Shown: piece by piece, positions 6,759 through 15,038 of the stretch
Layout of the letters: each line of letters starts with the position of its first letter
How positions within the stretch are numbered: the first letter of the stretch is position 1
NCBI GenBank assembly: GCA_964565645.1
Contig: CAZMFQ010000004.1
Span: 124,001-188,000, forward strand
Direction of reading: 5' to 3'
Length of the DNA: 64,000 nucleotides
From: JAHIQC01 sp964565645
GTDB lineage: Bacteria; Actinomycetota; Coriobacteriia; Anaerosomatales; JAHIQC01
Notes under the pieces: generated by a model
Databases searched by the model: none
Told to the model about the DNA's origin: nothing
What the model saw: the letters and a program-made list of their open reading frames with translations, nothing else
Program-made: the position numbers and the translations under genes

Positions 6759-9700
6759 ATGTCCGCTCACGGTGGACGTTCCGCACGCGCACTCCGCGCA
6801 CTCATCGCACTGGCACTCCTGGTCGCGTTCGCGCCGCTCGGCGCCACGGCCGCCGATCCCCCACCGGGGCGCGCGGCACAGGTCAAGGCACTCCGCGACA
6901 CCACCCCGCCTCCGGCGGGCTCCTCGCTCGACGCAGCGGGCAACCCGTACGTCACAGGCGAGGTCCTCGTGCGCTTCAAGCCCGGGACCGGCGTGAAGGC
7001 CGCCGCGACCGCGCACTCCTCGGTGGGCGCGAAGAAGCTCCGCGATCTCGACAGCATCGACGGCCTCGAGCTCGCCCGGCTCCCCCGCGGCGCGAGCGTC
7101 GAGAGCGCCATCGCCCGCTACCGAACGATGCCGGGCGTGGCGTACGCACAGCCGAACTACCTGCACCACATCGACGCGGTACCCAGCGACCCGCGTTTCG
7201 ACGAACTCTGGGGCATGGACAACACCGGTCAGACCGGCGGCACCCCCGATGCCGATATCGACGCGCCTGAGGCGTGGGACGAGCAGACCGGCAGCGATTC
7301 GGTCGTGGTCGCCGTCATCGACACGGGCGTTGACTACAACCACCCCGACCTCGCGGACAACATCTGGACCAACACCGGTGAGATCCCCGGCAACGGCATC
7401 GACGACGACGGCAACGGCTTCGTCGACGACGTCCACGGCTACGACTTCTTCAACGGTGATGGCGACCCGATGGACGACCACTCCCATGGCACCCATTGCT
7501 CGGGCACCATCGGAGCTGCGGCCGACAACGGCATCGGCGTTGCCGGCGTGTCCCAGAACGTGAGCATCATGGCGCTCAAGTTCCTCTCGGCCGACGGCTG
7601 GGGCGACACGGTCGACGCGGTCGACTGCATCGCATACGCGGACATGATGGGCGCCGACATCATGTCGAACTCATGGGGCGGCGGCCCGTACGAGGAGGTG
7701 CTCGCGGACGCCATCGCCGGCACGGAGGCGCTGTTCGTGGCGGCAGCAGGCAACGAGTCCTCCGACACCGACCGCTTCCCGAACTACCCGTCCTGCTATG
7801 ACGCACCCAACGTCGTCGCCGTCGGCGCGACGGACATGAACGACGATCCCGCGTGGTTCAGCAACTACGGCGCCGAGACCGTCGACCTCTTCGCCCCCGG
7901 TGAGGAGATCCTGAGCACGGTCTACGGACCACCCCCGAGCTTCACCCCCGACGTCCTGTCCGAATCGCTCGTCAGCGACGGCTCATCGCTGACCGGGTGG
8001 GACACGAGCGAGTACGTCAACGGTCCGTGGGACCTCTCCACTGACGTATACTCCTCGGCGCCCTCGTCCTTCGCGCTGCTGGGGTACGGCGACGATGAGA
8101 TGGCCTGGATCAAGTCGAGCTCCCCGCTCGACCTCTCCGGCTACGCCGGCGCCTCGTTGCGCTTCGATGCCTACTACGACACCGAGGAGTACCTCGACAA
8201 CCTCTACGCCATGGCATCCACGAACGGTGTCGACTGGGCGCCTTTGGGGATGCTCACAGGCTCTTCGGGCGGCGAGTTCGTTGAGAAGACGCTCGACCTC
8301 ACGGCGTTCGCCGGGTCCTCGACCGTCTACGTCGGGTTCTACTTCGAGTCCGACGGTTCGGTCTCATCGGGCGACGGCTTCACGGGCGTGGCGGTCGACG
8401 ACATCAGCATCCTTGAGACGGATCCGCTCTTCGCAGACAGGTTCGATTCACTCGCGGCGTGGGACACGAGCGAGTACGCACAGCGCGCCTGGACGCTCTC
8501 GACCGCCTACAAGGTCTCGGCGCCGTCTTCGGCGGCCAACACGAACTACCGCAACAACGAGGACTCCTGGCTCAAGCTGGCCTCGCCGCTCGACCTTTCC
8601 GGTGTGACCGGCGATGTGGCCATGAACTGCAACCTCTTCTACGAGATCGAGCCGGGCGTCGACTACCTGCGCGCACTCGTCTCGACCGACGGGGCGTCGT
8701 GGACGCCTGTGGCGTCCTACACCGGCTTCAGCAGCGCGATGGGCGGCGAGTTCAGATCGGCGACCATCGATCTGTCCACGGTTGCCGGCGAGGCCAACGC
8801 ATACGTTGCGTTCAGGCTCGAGAGTGACGGCTTCTTCGCCGGTTCCGACGGTCTCGTCGGGGTCGCGGTCGACGACGTCAGCATCAACGAGGGCTCGTGG
8901 AGCGAGGCCGACTACACGAACGCGTACGCGTACATGAGCGGCACCTCGATGGCCACACCGCATGTCGCGGGCATCGCGGCGCTCACGCTCGCGCAGTGGC
9001 CGGGGATAGACGCGGTCTCACTCAAGAAGGCGCTCATGAAGGGCGCCGACCCTGTCGAAGCGCTCGACGGGATGTGTATGACCGGCGGACGCGCGAACGC
9101 GTACAACTCGATCCAGGACCTGCTCGGTCCGAACCTCATCGACGACGCGGTCGCCGAGTACACCGCCAAAGCGGCGATCACCATCGATGCGACGGACCCC
9201 AACGGAGTGGACTGGATCGCCTACTCCTTCGATGGTGACGATCCGGTCCTCACGCCCGCCGACAGCGTCACGGCGGAGCTCGCCGTTCCCGGCGATCACA
9301 CGCTCACCTACTGGGCGGCCGACGGGCTGGGCAACGAAAGCGACCCGGTCGATGTGGTCTTCCACGTCACCCGCGGTGTCACGAGCTCCAAGTCCGTGGC
9401 GGGCCCTGACCGGTTCGCGACCTCGGTCAAAGCCTCGCAGCTCTCCTATCCCGACGGAGCGGACACGGTCGTCGTCGCGACCGGTCGCAACTGGCCCGAT
9501 GCGCTCGGCGGAGCCGCGCTCGCCGGTGCGGTCGACGGCCCGCTGCTGCTCTCCGACTCCTCGGCGATGCCCGCAGGCGTCGCGGCAGAAGTGGAGCGTC
9601 TGGGCGCCACGAGCGCGTACGTGCTCGGAGGCGCGGGCGCCCTGTCAGCCGACGTCTTCTCGGCGCTCGAGGAGGTCGTCGGAGAAGGCAACGTGACCCG

Positions 9701-10304
9701 CATCTCCGGGGCCGACCGCTACAAGACAGCCCGCCTGGTGGCCGACGAGGTCATCGCGCTCGAGGGAGACGGCTACGACGGCACGGCGTTCGTCGCGACC
9801 GGGCGGAACTACCCCGATGCACTCGCGGCCGCCCCGGCTGCACGCAGGCACGCATGGCCGATCCTCCTGGCCGATCCGGCGGGCTCGGTCTCGGTTCCCG
9901 GCGAGGTCTCCTCGGCGGTGATCCTCGGCGGCGAGGGCGCGGTGCCGGCAGGCATCGAGGCGGCGCTTCAGGGCAAGCTCGGCGAATCGAACGTCGTACG
10001 CAAGGGCGCATCGGACCGATACGGTACCGCGGCGCTCATCGCGGCCTGGAGTGTCGCGCGCGGCATGCACTGGGAGGGCGTCGGCATCGCGACCGGCACC
10101 AACTTCGCCGATGCGCTCGCAGGCGGCGTGATGCTCGGCCAGGGGCGCTCGGTGATGCTGCTCACGCCCGGCACGACCCTGTCTCCCGCGGCGCGCGCCC
10201 CGCTCTCCGTCAACAAGGAGATGATCCAGACGGTGCGCTTCCTGGGTGGCACGAACGCGGTCTCGCAGACCGTGCGAAACGACGTGATGGCCACGATCGA
10301 GTAG
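6759..10304 (+). CDS. Secreted subtilisin-like (S8) protease with inserted beta-sandwich modules and three CWB2 repeats
   Basis: 1181 residues. A Sec signal peptide ends near residue 32 (LGATA-A). An inhibitor-like prodomain (VLVRFKPGT to PNYLHHID) precedes the S8 fold with D188 (VIDTGVD), H243 (HSHGTH) and S730 (SGTSMATPHVAG). Between the Asn loop (AAAGNES) and the Ser motif lie about 320 extra residues, roughly 393-715, made of two similar modules, each starting with W-DTSEY and ending GVAVDD(I/V)SI, which look like jelly-roll domains. The C-terminus has three cell-wall-binding type 2 repeats starting near residues 878, 982 and 1079 (AGPDRFATS, SGADRYKTA, GASDRYGTA), which anchor proteins to secondary wall polymers. 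It is probably a surface protease. A terminator follows. Confidence 0.93.
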   Translation: MSAHGGRSARALRALIALALLVAFAPLGATAADPPPGRAAQVKALRDTTPPPAGSSLDAAGNPYVTGEVLVRFKPGTGVKAAATAHSSVGAKKLRDLDSIDGLELARLPRGASVESAIARYRTMPGVAYAQPNYLHHIDAVPSDPRFDELWGMDNTGQTGGTPDADIDAPEAWDEQTGSDSVVVAVIDTGVDYNHPDLADNIWTNTGEIPGNGIDDDGNGFVDDVHGYDFFNGDGDPMDDHSHGTHCSGTIGAAADNGIGVAGVSQNVSIMALKFLSADGWGDTVDAVDCIAYADMMGADIMSNSWGGGPYEEVLADAIAGTEALFVAAAGNESSDTDRFPNYPSCYDAPNVVAVGATDMNDDPAWFSNYGAETVDLFAPGEEILSTVYGPPPSFTPDVLSESLVSDGSSLTGWDTSEYVNGPWDLSTDVYSSAPSSFALLGYGDDEMAWIKSSSPLDLSGYAGASLRFDAYYDTEEYLDNLYAMASTNGVDWAPLGMLTGSSGGEFVEKTLDLTAFAGSSTVYVGFYFESDGSVSSGDGFTGVAVDDISILETDPLFADRFDSLAAWDTSEYAQRAWTLSTAYKVSAPSSAANTNYRNNEDSWLKLASPLDLSGVTGDVAMNCNLFYEIEPGVDYLRALVSTDGASWTPVASYTGFSSAMGGEFRSATIDLSTVAGEANAYVAFRLESDGFFAGSDGLVGVAVDDVSINEGSWSEADYTNAYAYMSGTSMATPHVAGIAALTLAQWPGIDAVSLKKALMKGADPVEALDGMCMTGGRANAYNSIQDLLGPNLIDDAVAEYTAKAAITIDATDPNGVDWIAYSFDGDDPVLTPADSVTAELAVPGDHTLTYWAADGLGNESDPVDVVFHVTRGVTSSKSVAGPDRFATSVKASQLSYPDGADTVVVATGRNWPDALGGAALAGAVDGPLLLSDSSAMPAGVAAEVERLGATSAYVLGGAGALSADVFSALEEVVGEGNVTRISGADRYKTARLVADEVIALEGDGYDGTAFVATGRNYPDALAAAPAARRHAWPILLADPAGSVSVPGEVSSAVILGGEGAVPAGIEAALQGKLGESNVVRKGASDRYGTAALIAAWSVARGMHWEGVGIATGTNFADALAGGVMLGQGRSVMLLTPGTTLSPAARAPLSVNKEMIQTVRFLGGTNAVSQTVRNDVMATIE

Positions 10305-10324
10305 CCTCACACCGGCTCGACACC

Positions 10325-10356
10325 GACGGCCGCAGGGCGAGAACCCTGCGGCCGTC
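10325..10356 (+). terminator. Rho-independent terminator of the CWB2 subtilase gene
   Basis: A perfect 13-base stem (GACGGCCGCAGGG with CCCTGCGGCCGTC) with a six-base loop, followed by TTCGTT, 20 bases after the stop codon. Confidence 0.85.
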
Positions 10357-10429
10357 TTCGTTCATGCGTTCACGAATGCTGTGCGTGGGTACACTCCCGG
10401 AAGGATCCCGCCAGACGAGGGAGCGTGTG

Positions 10430-10816
10430 ATGGAACTCGACTACACCGTGACGACCGACAAGCAGTACGACGACGCGGTACGTGCGGTGGTCCGCGCCGC
10501 CGAGGACAACGGATTCCGCGTGCAGTTCATCCACGACGTGGCGGCCACGCTCGAGGAGAAGGGCTTCGCGCGCCAGCCCGTCTCGATCATCGAGATGTGC
10601 AACGCCGGCTTCGCGAGCCAGGTGCTCGAGCGCGACATCAAGGTCGGGCTGATGCTCCCGTGCCCGGTGATGGTCTACGAGCAAGACGGCCAGGTGAGCA
10701 TCTCGACGATGCGGCCGAGCCTGATCGCGACGTTCTTTCCCGATGCGGGGATCGACGCGGTCGCGCTCGAGGTCGAGAGCCGCATGCGCGATATCATCGA
10801 CGAGGCCGCGCGGTAG
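10430..10816 (+). CDS. DUF302 family protein
   Basis: 128 residues, single domain with the DUF302 pattern: an N-terminal strand ELDYTVTT, helix YDDAVRAVVRAAEDNGFRVQFIHDV, then VSIIEMCNAGFASQVLERD and LMLPCPVMVYEQDGQVSISTMRPSLIATFFPD. The CPVMVYE and MRP segments are the conserved core of the family. No signal peptide, so it is cytoplasmic. Function is unknown; DUF302 proteins are often found near sulphur or metal metabolism genes, but nothing here confirms that. Two conserved cysteines (EMCNA and LPCPV) could bind a ligand. ATG is preceded by GAGGGAG. Confidence 0.85.
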   Translation: MELDYTVTTDKQYDDAVRAVVRAAEDNGFRVQFIHDVAATLEEKGFARQPVSIIEMCNAGFASQVLERDIKVGLMLPCPVMVYEQDGQVSISTMRPSLIATFFPDAGIDAVALEVESRMRDIIDEAAR

Positions 10817-10831
10817 CACCGTTCGGCCCGA

Positions 10832-11272
10832 TCAGGGAGCTGACGCCTCGGCGCCGCCCGACGCGCCCCACAGCTCGCACACCCACTCGTTGCACAGCGG
10901 CGCGCGGTGCTCGCGCGGCAGAAGGCAACCCGTCTCCGGTTGGCAGAACGAGCACTTGCGCACGTCGACCCAGGTTGGAAGCGTCGCCCGGTACGCCTCG
11001 CCCTCCGGCGTCGGCAGATGGCTCAGCCGGGGGTCGTGCAGGGGTTTCACACCCGCAATGCCCGGCTCGAGCGAATGGGGTGTCACCACGAGCGCACCGC
11101 TCGCCTCCAGGCGCGCGATCCACACTCCGATGTACTCCTCGAGCCAGCCCTCACCGATGTAGCGCCCGTCCTCGTCATGCGCGAGATAGAGCGCGCAGCA
11201 CAGTCCGCCGCACTCGTTGCACAACGTGAAATCGGCCCCGCTGTCCTGCCGAGGAGCTGCGTCGTCACTCAT
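10832..11272 (-). CDS. YkgJ-like cysteine-cluster protein
   Basis: 146 residues with CNECGGLCC near the N-terminus and CSFCQPETGC plus later CNEWVC toward the C-terminus. The CxxCxxxCC start followed by spaced cysteines resembles the YkgJ-type putative zinc- or iron-chelating cluster family. No membrane segment, so cytoplasmic. Its start (ATG 11272) overlaps the end of the AlaX-like gene by eight bases, which implies coupled translation, but no shared role is known. Family assignment is by cysteine pattern only. Confidence 0.65.
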   Translation of the reverse strand: MSDDAAPRQDSGADFTLCNECGGLCCALYLAHDEDGRYIGEGWLEEYIGVWIARLEASGALVVTPHSLEPGIAGVKPLHDPRLSHLPTPEGEAYRATLPTWVDVRKCSFCQPETGCLLPREHRAPLCNEWVCELWGASGGAEASAP

Positions 11273-11912
11273 CGGCCAGCCGGATCTCTATGCGCTCCAC
11301 ACCGGCGCCCGGGTTCGCGCGCTTGAGCGTCACGGCGCCGATCTCGCCGGTCGAACGCGGGTGTGTGCCGCCGCAATCGACGCGCGCGAAGCCCTCGATC
11401 TCCCAGTACCGACGCTGCGTTGCCGCATCCGAGAACGCGCTCGTGATCGGGAGGTCGGCGGCGATCATGGAGGTCAGCTCCTCGGCGATCGAACCGAGTA
11501 TGGGTGCGATGCTGCCCTCCCACGCGAAGTCGATCCGGGCCTTGCCGGGTGAGATGTCGGCGCCGAGCTTCTCGGGACGGCCGTGGCGCTGGTAGACGAG
11601 TTCGAGCACCAGCTCGGCCGCCATGTGAAGCCGCCTGAGCCGATCACGCGTGGCGGGATCGATCGTCACCTCGACGCCGTCGCCGACGCGCAGTCCGTGG
11701 GTGTCGGGCAGCCGGTAGACGATCTCGAGCGCCTCGCAGCGGGCCTCAAGCACGGGCACGCCGGCGATGGTGGCCGCGTCGCTCGCCTGACCACCTGAAG
11801 CGCCGAAGGCCACCGTGCGGTCGAGCGTGACGATCGGGCCGTCGACCGAGATCACCGTCGCATCGCAGCGAACGGCGTACGGATCGTCCCAGAACAGCTT
11901 CTCGACAGGCAT
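11265..11912 (-). CDS. AlaX-like alanyl-tRNA editing domain protein
   Basis: 215 residues resembling the editing domain of AlaRS: FWDDPYAVRCDATV, the beta-barrel segment TVAFGASGGQASDAATI, an RRLHMAAELVLE helix and DCGGTHPRSTGEIG. AlaX proteins hydrolyse Ser- or Gly-mischarged tRNA-Ala using zinc held by HxxxH and CxxxH. The second pair is present (CGGTH), but the first reads HMAAE, with glutamate replacing the second histidine, so zinc binding or activity may differ. The start is ATG 11912; the long upstream in-frame extension belongs to the antisense of the cytochrome gene. It is upstream of and overlaps the Cys-cluster gene. Confidence 0.8.
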   Translation of the reverse strand: MPVEKLFWDDPYAVRCDATVISVDGPIVTLDRTVAFGASGGQASDAATIAGVPVLEARCEALEIVYRLPDTHGLRVGDGVEVTIDPATRDRLRRLHMAAELVLELVYQRHGRPEKLGADISPGKARIDFAWEGSIAPILGSIAEELTSMIAADLPITSAFSDAATQRRYWEIEGFARVDCGGTHPRSTGEIGAVTLKRANPGAGVERIEIRLADE

Positions 11913-11922
11913 GGACCCCAGT

Positions 11923-14796
11923 CTACGGCACCGTGTAGCTGACCGTCTTGACCGCCTCGACGTTGCCGAGGGTGTCCGTCGAGTAGTAGTCCATGGTGTG
12001 CGGGCCGGGAACATCGCCGCTCGGATGACCCACGCCGTTGGTCGCGTCCGCAGCGGTGTACTCGGTCCACGCCCCGCCGTCGAAACGGTAGTAGGTCTTG
12101 TCCACGCTGGAGCCGTAGCTGTCGTAGGACGTGAGCTTCCAGCGCCAGACACCGGAGACCTTGGCGGCGCTCGTGACGGGACCGCTGTTGTCGATCCAGA
12201 CATCCGCGTACGTCATCGCGGACTGGTTGCCCGCATAGTCACGCGCGTAGTACTGGATCTGGAACCGGCCGTTGCCGCCGCCGTAGTCCTTGTAGGTGTA
12301 GTAGTTGCCGGAGTTCATCGCCCACGCACGCGCCTGAAGGTCGCCGACGGTGCGGGTGGACTCCGCGGTCCCGTCCAGCGCGTAGGAGTAGTCGGCCAGC
12401 GGCCACCACTGCTGGATCGAGTACGAGCCCCAATAGGGGTTGTAGGCCCTGACCTCGACGTGGATGAACGCCACACCCGAACGCAACCCGTTCACCTTCG
12501 GGTCCACGGCGAGCATCTGGATGGACTTGGCGACGGATGCCCCTCCGATCCCGTTGAAGGTGACCACCGGCGGCGTGTTGTCCGAGACGTCGTAGACCTT
12601 GGTCTGGATGGGCTCGGTGTTGCCTGCGGCGTCGACCGAGTAGTAGCGCAGCGTGTGCGCGTACGGGGGTTGCGCGTCGGCGGGATTCACGATGCCGCTC
12701 GCATGGTCGGCCGCCGTGTAGGGCACGAACGGGCCGTCGTCCCAGCTGTAGTAGGTCGCGACGACGCCGTCACCGACATCGGTGGCCAGAAGCTGCCACG
12801 TGATCGGCTCAGAGGCGATCTGCGTCACCGTGGTCACGGGCACCTTGAAATCGACGCTGGTGACCGGCGGGACGGCACCGGCATGGCAACCGAACGCCGC
12901 GCCGCACTGCATGTTCTCGGGGCCACCGTGACATGACTGACACATACCCTCTGGCTGGATGCCGATCGACATGCGGTTGTGATAGTGCAGGCTGTGCGTC
13001 GGGGGGTGCGGGGCGGTCGGACCCGGGTGACACGCGCCGGCCTGACAGTTCTTGTTCCAGCTCGTGAAGCTGGCGCGAGGTCCGCCCGCAAGATGGCACA
13101 TCGAGCAGTTCGAGTAGTCGCTGCCGTGGTTGGACAGCAGGTTGGTGCGGTGGCAGCTCAGGCACTTGATCACGAACGTGCCGCCGCCCATGCCGTTCGA
13201 GCCGGGGAACTCGACCGGCGCCGCGTACGTGGCGCTGGCATCGTGCACGGACCCGTGCTGCAGCATCGGGTTGTGACACGCTGTGCAGTCCTTGTCGCCC
13301 GCGGCCAGCGCGGCGACCACCGTGGCGTCGACCGAATCATGGCATCCGCATCCGACCGGGGCATGGACGGTGACAAGGTCGCCGCCGTTGTGGCAACCCA
13401 CGCCCGCGCACGTGGTCCAGGTGTTGACGTGCTGCGCCGCGTGCGGCGTGTGGCACGTCGTGCAACGCTTGTCGCCCGCGAGCACCGCGGCCTTCACGGT
13501 CGCGTCGGTCGTTCCGTGGCAGATGATGCAGCCAAGGGGAGCTCCCTCGGCATCGGTCTGCGCCTCGTGCAGCGTCATGAGATTGGTCTGTCCGTGGCAA
13601 CTCGCACACCACGCGGAGCCCAGATCGCCGCCCGCGTGTGCGTCACGTGCGCCGTGGTCCGCCGCCTGCGACGCATGGCACGACGAACACTCCGGTGCGA
13701 CGGAACCGCGGGACGCGGGGTACACGTTGAACGCATCGATCACCACGAACGCGCCGCGTGCGGCGCTGTCCTTGGCGCCCGTCGGGCGCACCGTGATGGT
13801 GTGGGCGCCCTGTGCGACGTCGCGCGCGAACACGACCGCCTGGATCTGGGTCGCCGGAGCGTAGCAGTCGATGGTGCCGACCACAGCGCCGTCGATCAGC
13901 ACTTCTGCACGGCCCCGATACGGATCGCGGTCCGACACCAGCTCGACACGCCCGCCGGTGAACGCGGCGGTGAACGTGGAGCCCGCGACGTTGTTGTAGC
14001 TCATGCGGCTGCCGCTGTAGAGCGTGTTGGCGCGCACGCGCCAGGTACCCACGGAGGTGATCGCGTCGCTCGCCACGCCCGGATCGTCGGGGTTCCCGCC
14101 GACCGCATGGTTGTAGTCCTCGACCATCCTCGGCCGCGCGGCCCGCGTCGTGGCGAGGTCGTGACAGCCGGATGTGGCGCACTGATTGGTGTCTGCGAAC
14201 GCGCTGCGCTGGGTCTGGTCACCGCCGATGACGCCGTAACCCATCACACCGCTCCACGCGCCGTTGGCACTCGACGAGTGCTCGGCGTGCACGGCCGGGA
14301 TCGCACCCGTGTGACACGCGGTGCAGGCGGCGGCCGCGTGACAACTCGCACACGCGCTCGACGTAGCGCTGACGCCGGCAGGCCAGCGGGCCGAGGAGTG
14401 GATGATGTGCAGCTCCTCGGCAGGCGTGCTCTTGGATGCCGAGGAGGCGAATCCGGCGCGCGAGACCGGGTCGGTGTAGCGCGGCGTGGCCGTCAGCAGC
14501 GAATCGCCCCACTGCGGATGACACGCGGCCGCGCAGTTCGCGCCCGCCTGATGGTACGGGTGCACGCCGGCGAACTCGAGGTGGCACTTCTTGCAGGCGA
14601 CATCGCGGTCGACCGGGGCCACGTCCATGTCGACGGTCGCCGCGTGACACGATGTGCACACCGCGTTGTCCATGGCGTAGGCGGCCTGCACCCCGAACGC
14701 GAGCACCGCGATGAACATCGAAACAAGGAGAGCAAGCGAAAGCCGGGTGCGCGATAGCGCCGCCGACCGGCCGAAGTACCCCGTGACCCCCGTCAT
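11923..14796 (-). CDS. Exported multihaem c-type cytochrome with N-terminal conserved cassette and Ig/OmpL47-like tail
   Basis: 957 residues with a signal peptide ending AAYA-M (about residue 41). I count 12 CXXCH haem motifs (first CTSCH at 47-51, then CKKCH, CASCH, CTACH, CSSCH and others), plus unusual spacings CAAACH, CATSGCH, CAGVGCH, CGCH, CQAGACH and CGAAFGCH. Residues 59-374 are the cassette shared with the other three cytochromes here, including a beta-sandwich carbohydrate-binding-like domain (SGSRMSYNN to VIDAFNVY). The last about 320 residues lack haem motifs and consist of repeats of the YYSVDAAGNTE type. It is probably extracellular and used for electron transfer to or from outside acceptors, by inference. 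It is the only one with the cassette at the N-terminus. Confidence 0.92.
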   Translation of the reverse strand: MTGVTGYFGRSAALSRTRLSLALLVSMFIAVLAFGVQAAYAMDNAVCTSCHAATVDMDVAPVDRDVACKKCHLEFAGVHPYHQAGANCAAACHPQWGDSLLTATPRYTDPVSRAGFASSASKSTPAEELHIIHSSARWPAGVSATSSACASCHAAAACTACHTGAIPAVHAEHSSSANGAWSGVMGYGVIGGDQTQRSAFADTNQCATSGCHDLATTRAARPRMVEDYNHAVGGNPDDPGVASDAITSVGTWRVRANTLYSGSRMSYNNVAGSTFTAAFTGGRVELVSDRDPYRGRAEVLIDGAVVGTIDCYAPATQIQAVVFARDVAQGAHTITVRPTGAKDSAARGAFVVIDAFNVYPASRGSVAPECSSCHASQAADHGARDAHAGGDLGSAWCASCHGQTNLMTLHEAQTDAEGAPLGCIICHGTTDATVKAAVLAGDKRCTTCHTPHAAQHVNTWTTCAGVGCHNGGDLVTVHAPVGCGCHDSVDATVVAALAAGDKDCTACHNPMLQHGSVHDASATYAAPVEFPGSNGMGGGTFVIKCLSCHRTNLLSNHGSDYSNCSMCHLAGGPRASFTSWNKNCQAGACHPGPTAPHPPTHSLHYHNRMSIGIQPEGMCQSCHGGPENMQCGAAFGCHAGAVPPVTSVDFKVPVTTVTQIASEPITWQLLATDVGDGVVATYYSWDDGPFVPYTAADHASGIVNPADAQPPYAHTLRYYSVDAAGNTEPIQTKVYDVSDNTPPVVTFNGIGGASVAKSIQMLAVDPKVNGLRSGVAFIHVEVRAYNPYWGSYSIQQWWPLADYSYALDGTAESTRTVGDLQARAWAMNSGNYYTYKDYGGGNGRFQIQYYARDYAGNQSAMTYADVWIDNSGPVTSAAKVSGVWRWKLTSYDSYGSSVDKTYYRFDGGAWTEYTAADATNGVGHPSGDVPGPHTMDYYSTDTLGNVEAVKTVSYTVP
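13675..14620 (-). repeat. Shared haem/beta-sandwich cassette, copy 1
   Basis: Protein-level repeat of about 315 residues. It contains CK(K/A)CH, HPYHQ with CX3CH, the HxIH...RWP segment, paired CASCH/CTACH, CX4CH, VEDYN, the YSG(S/G)RMSY beta-sandwich and a closing PEC-SCH. Copies 2 to 4 are at 20452-21430, 25052-26035 and 30094-31075. Confidence 0.8.
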
Positions 14797-14900
14797 GTAC
14801 TGCGCCTTCCCCGTATATATGAACGTGCCTGAAGCGCATGCATCGTCAATGTAAGGGCTGCTCGTTCAGCGGTAAACGCTTTACTGATGAACGGGGTTCG

Positions 14901-14922
14901 CGTTAAGCATTCGCCGTTAAGC
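14901..14922. promoter_or_regulatory. Direct repeat CGTTAAGC between divergent genes
   Basis: Two copies of CGTTAAGC, 14 bases apart, lie in the 242-base divergent gap between the multihaem gene (minus) and the GYF_2-subtilase gene (plus). Nearby GTAAACGCTTTAC is a dyad. A regulator site is plausible; no consensus promoter was convincing. Confidence 0.35.
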
Positions 14923-15038
14923 GGTCGGTTCACTCGCCCGTCTGGCGCCGCCGTTCGCAGACCCGTCACTTGAGGCTCGCCGCACCGCCCCCTACGATGT
15001 AGATGCGGGATCGGACCTGGGGCACGAGGGGAGTCTTC

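Noticed and set aside
12979..14757. 592-codon plus-strand open frame opposite the first cytochrome
   Set aside because: It is the antisense of a gene with a signal peptide and many CXXCH motifs. Its product is Arg/Val/His-rich low-complexity sequence typical of high-GC shadow frames.
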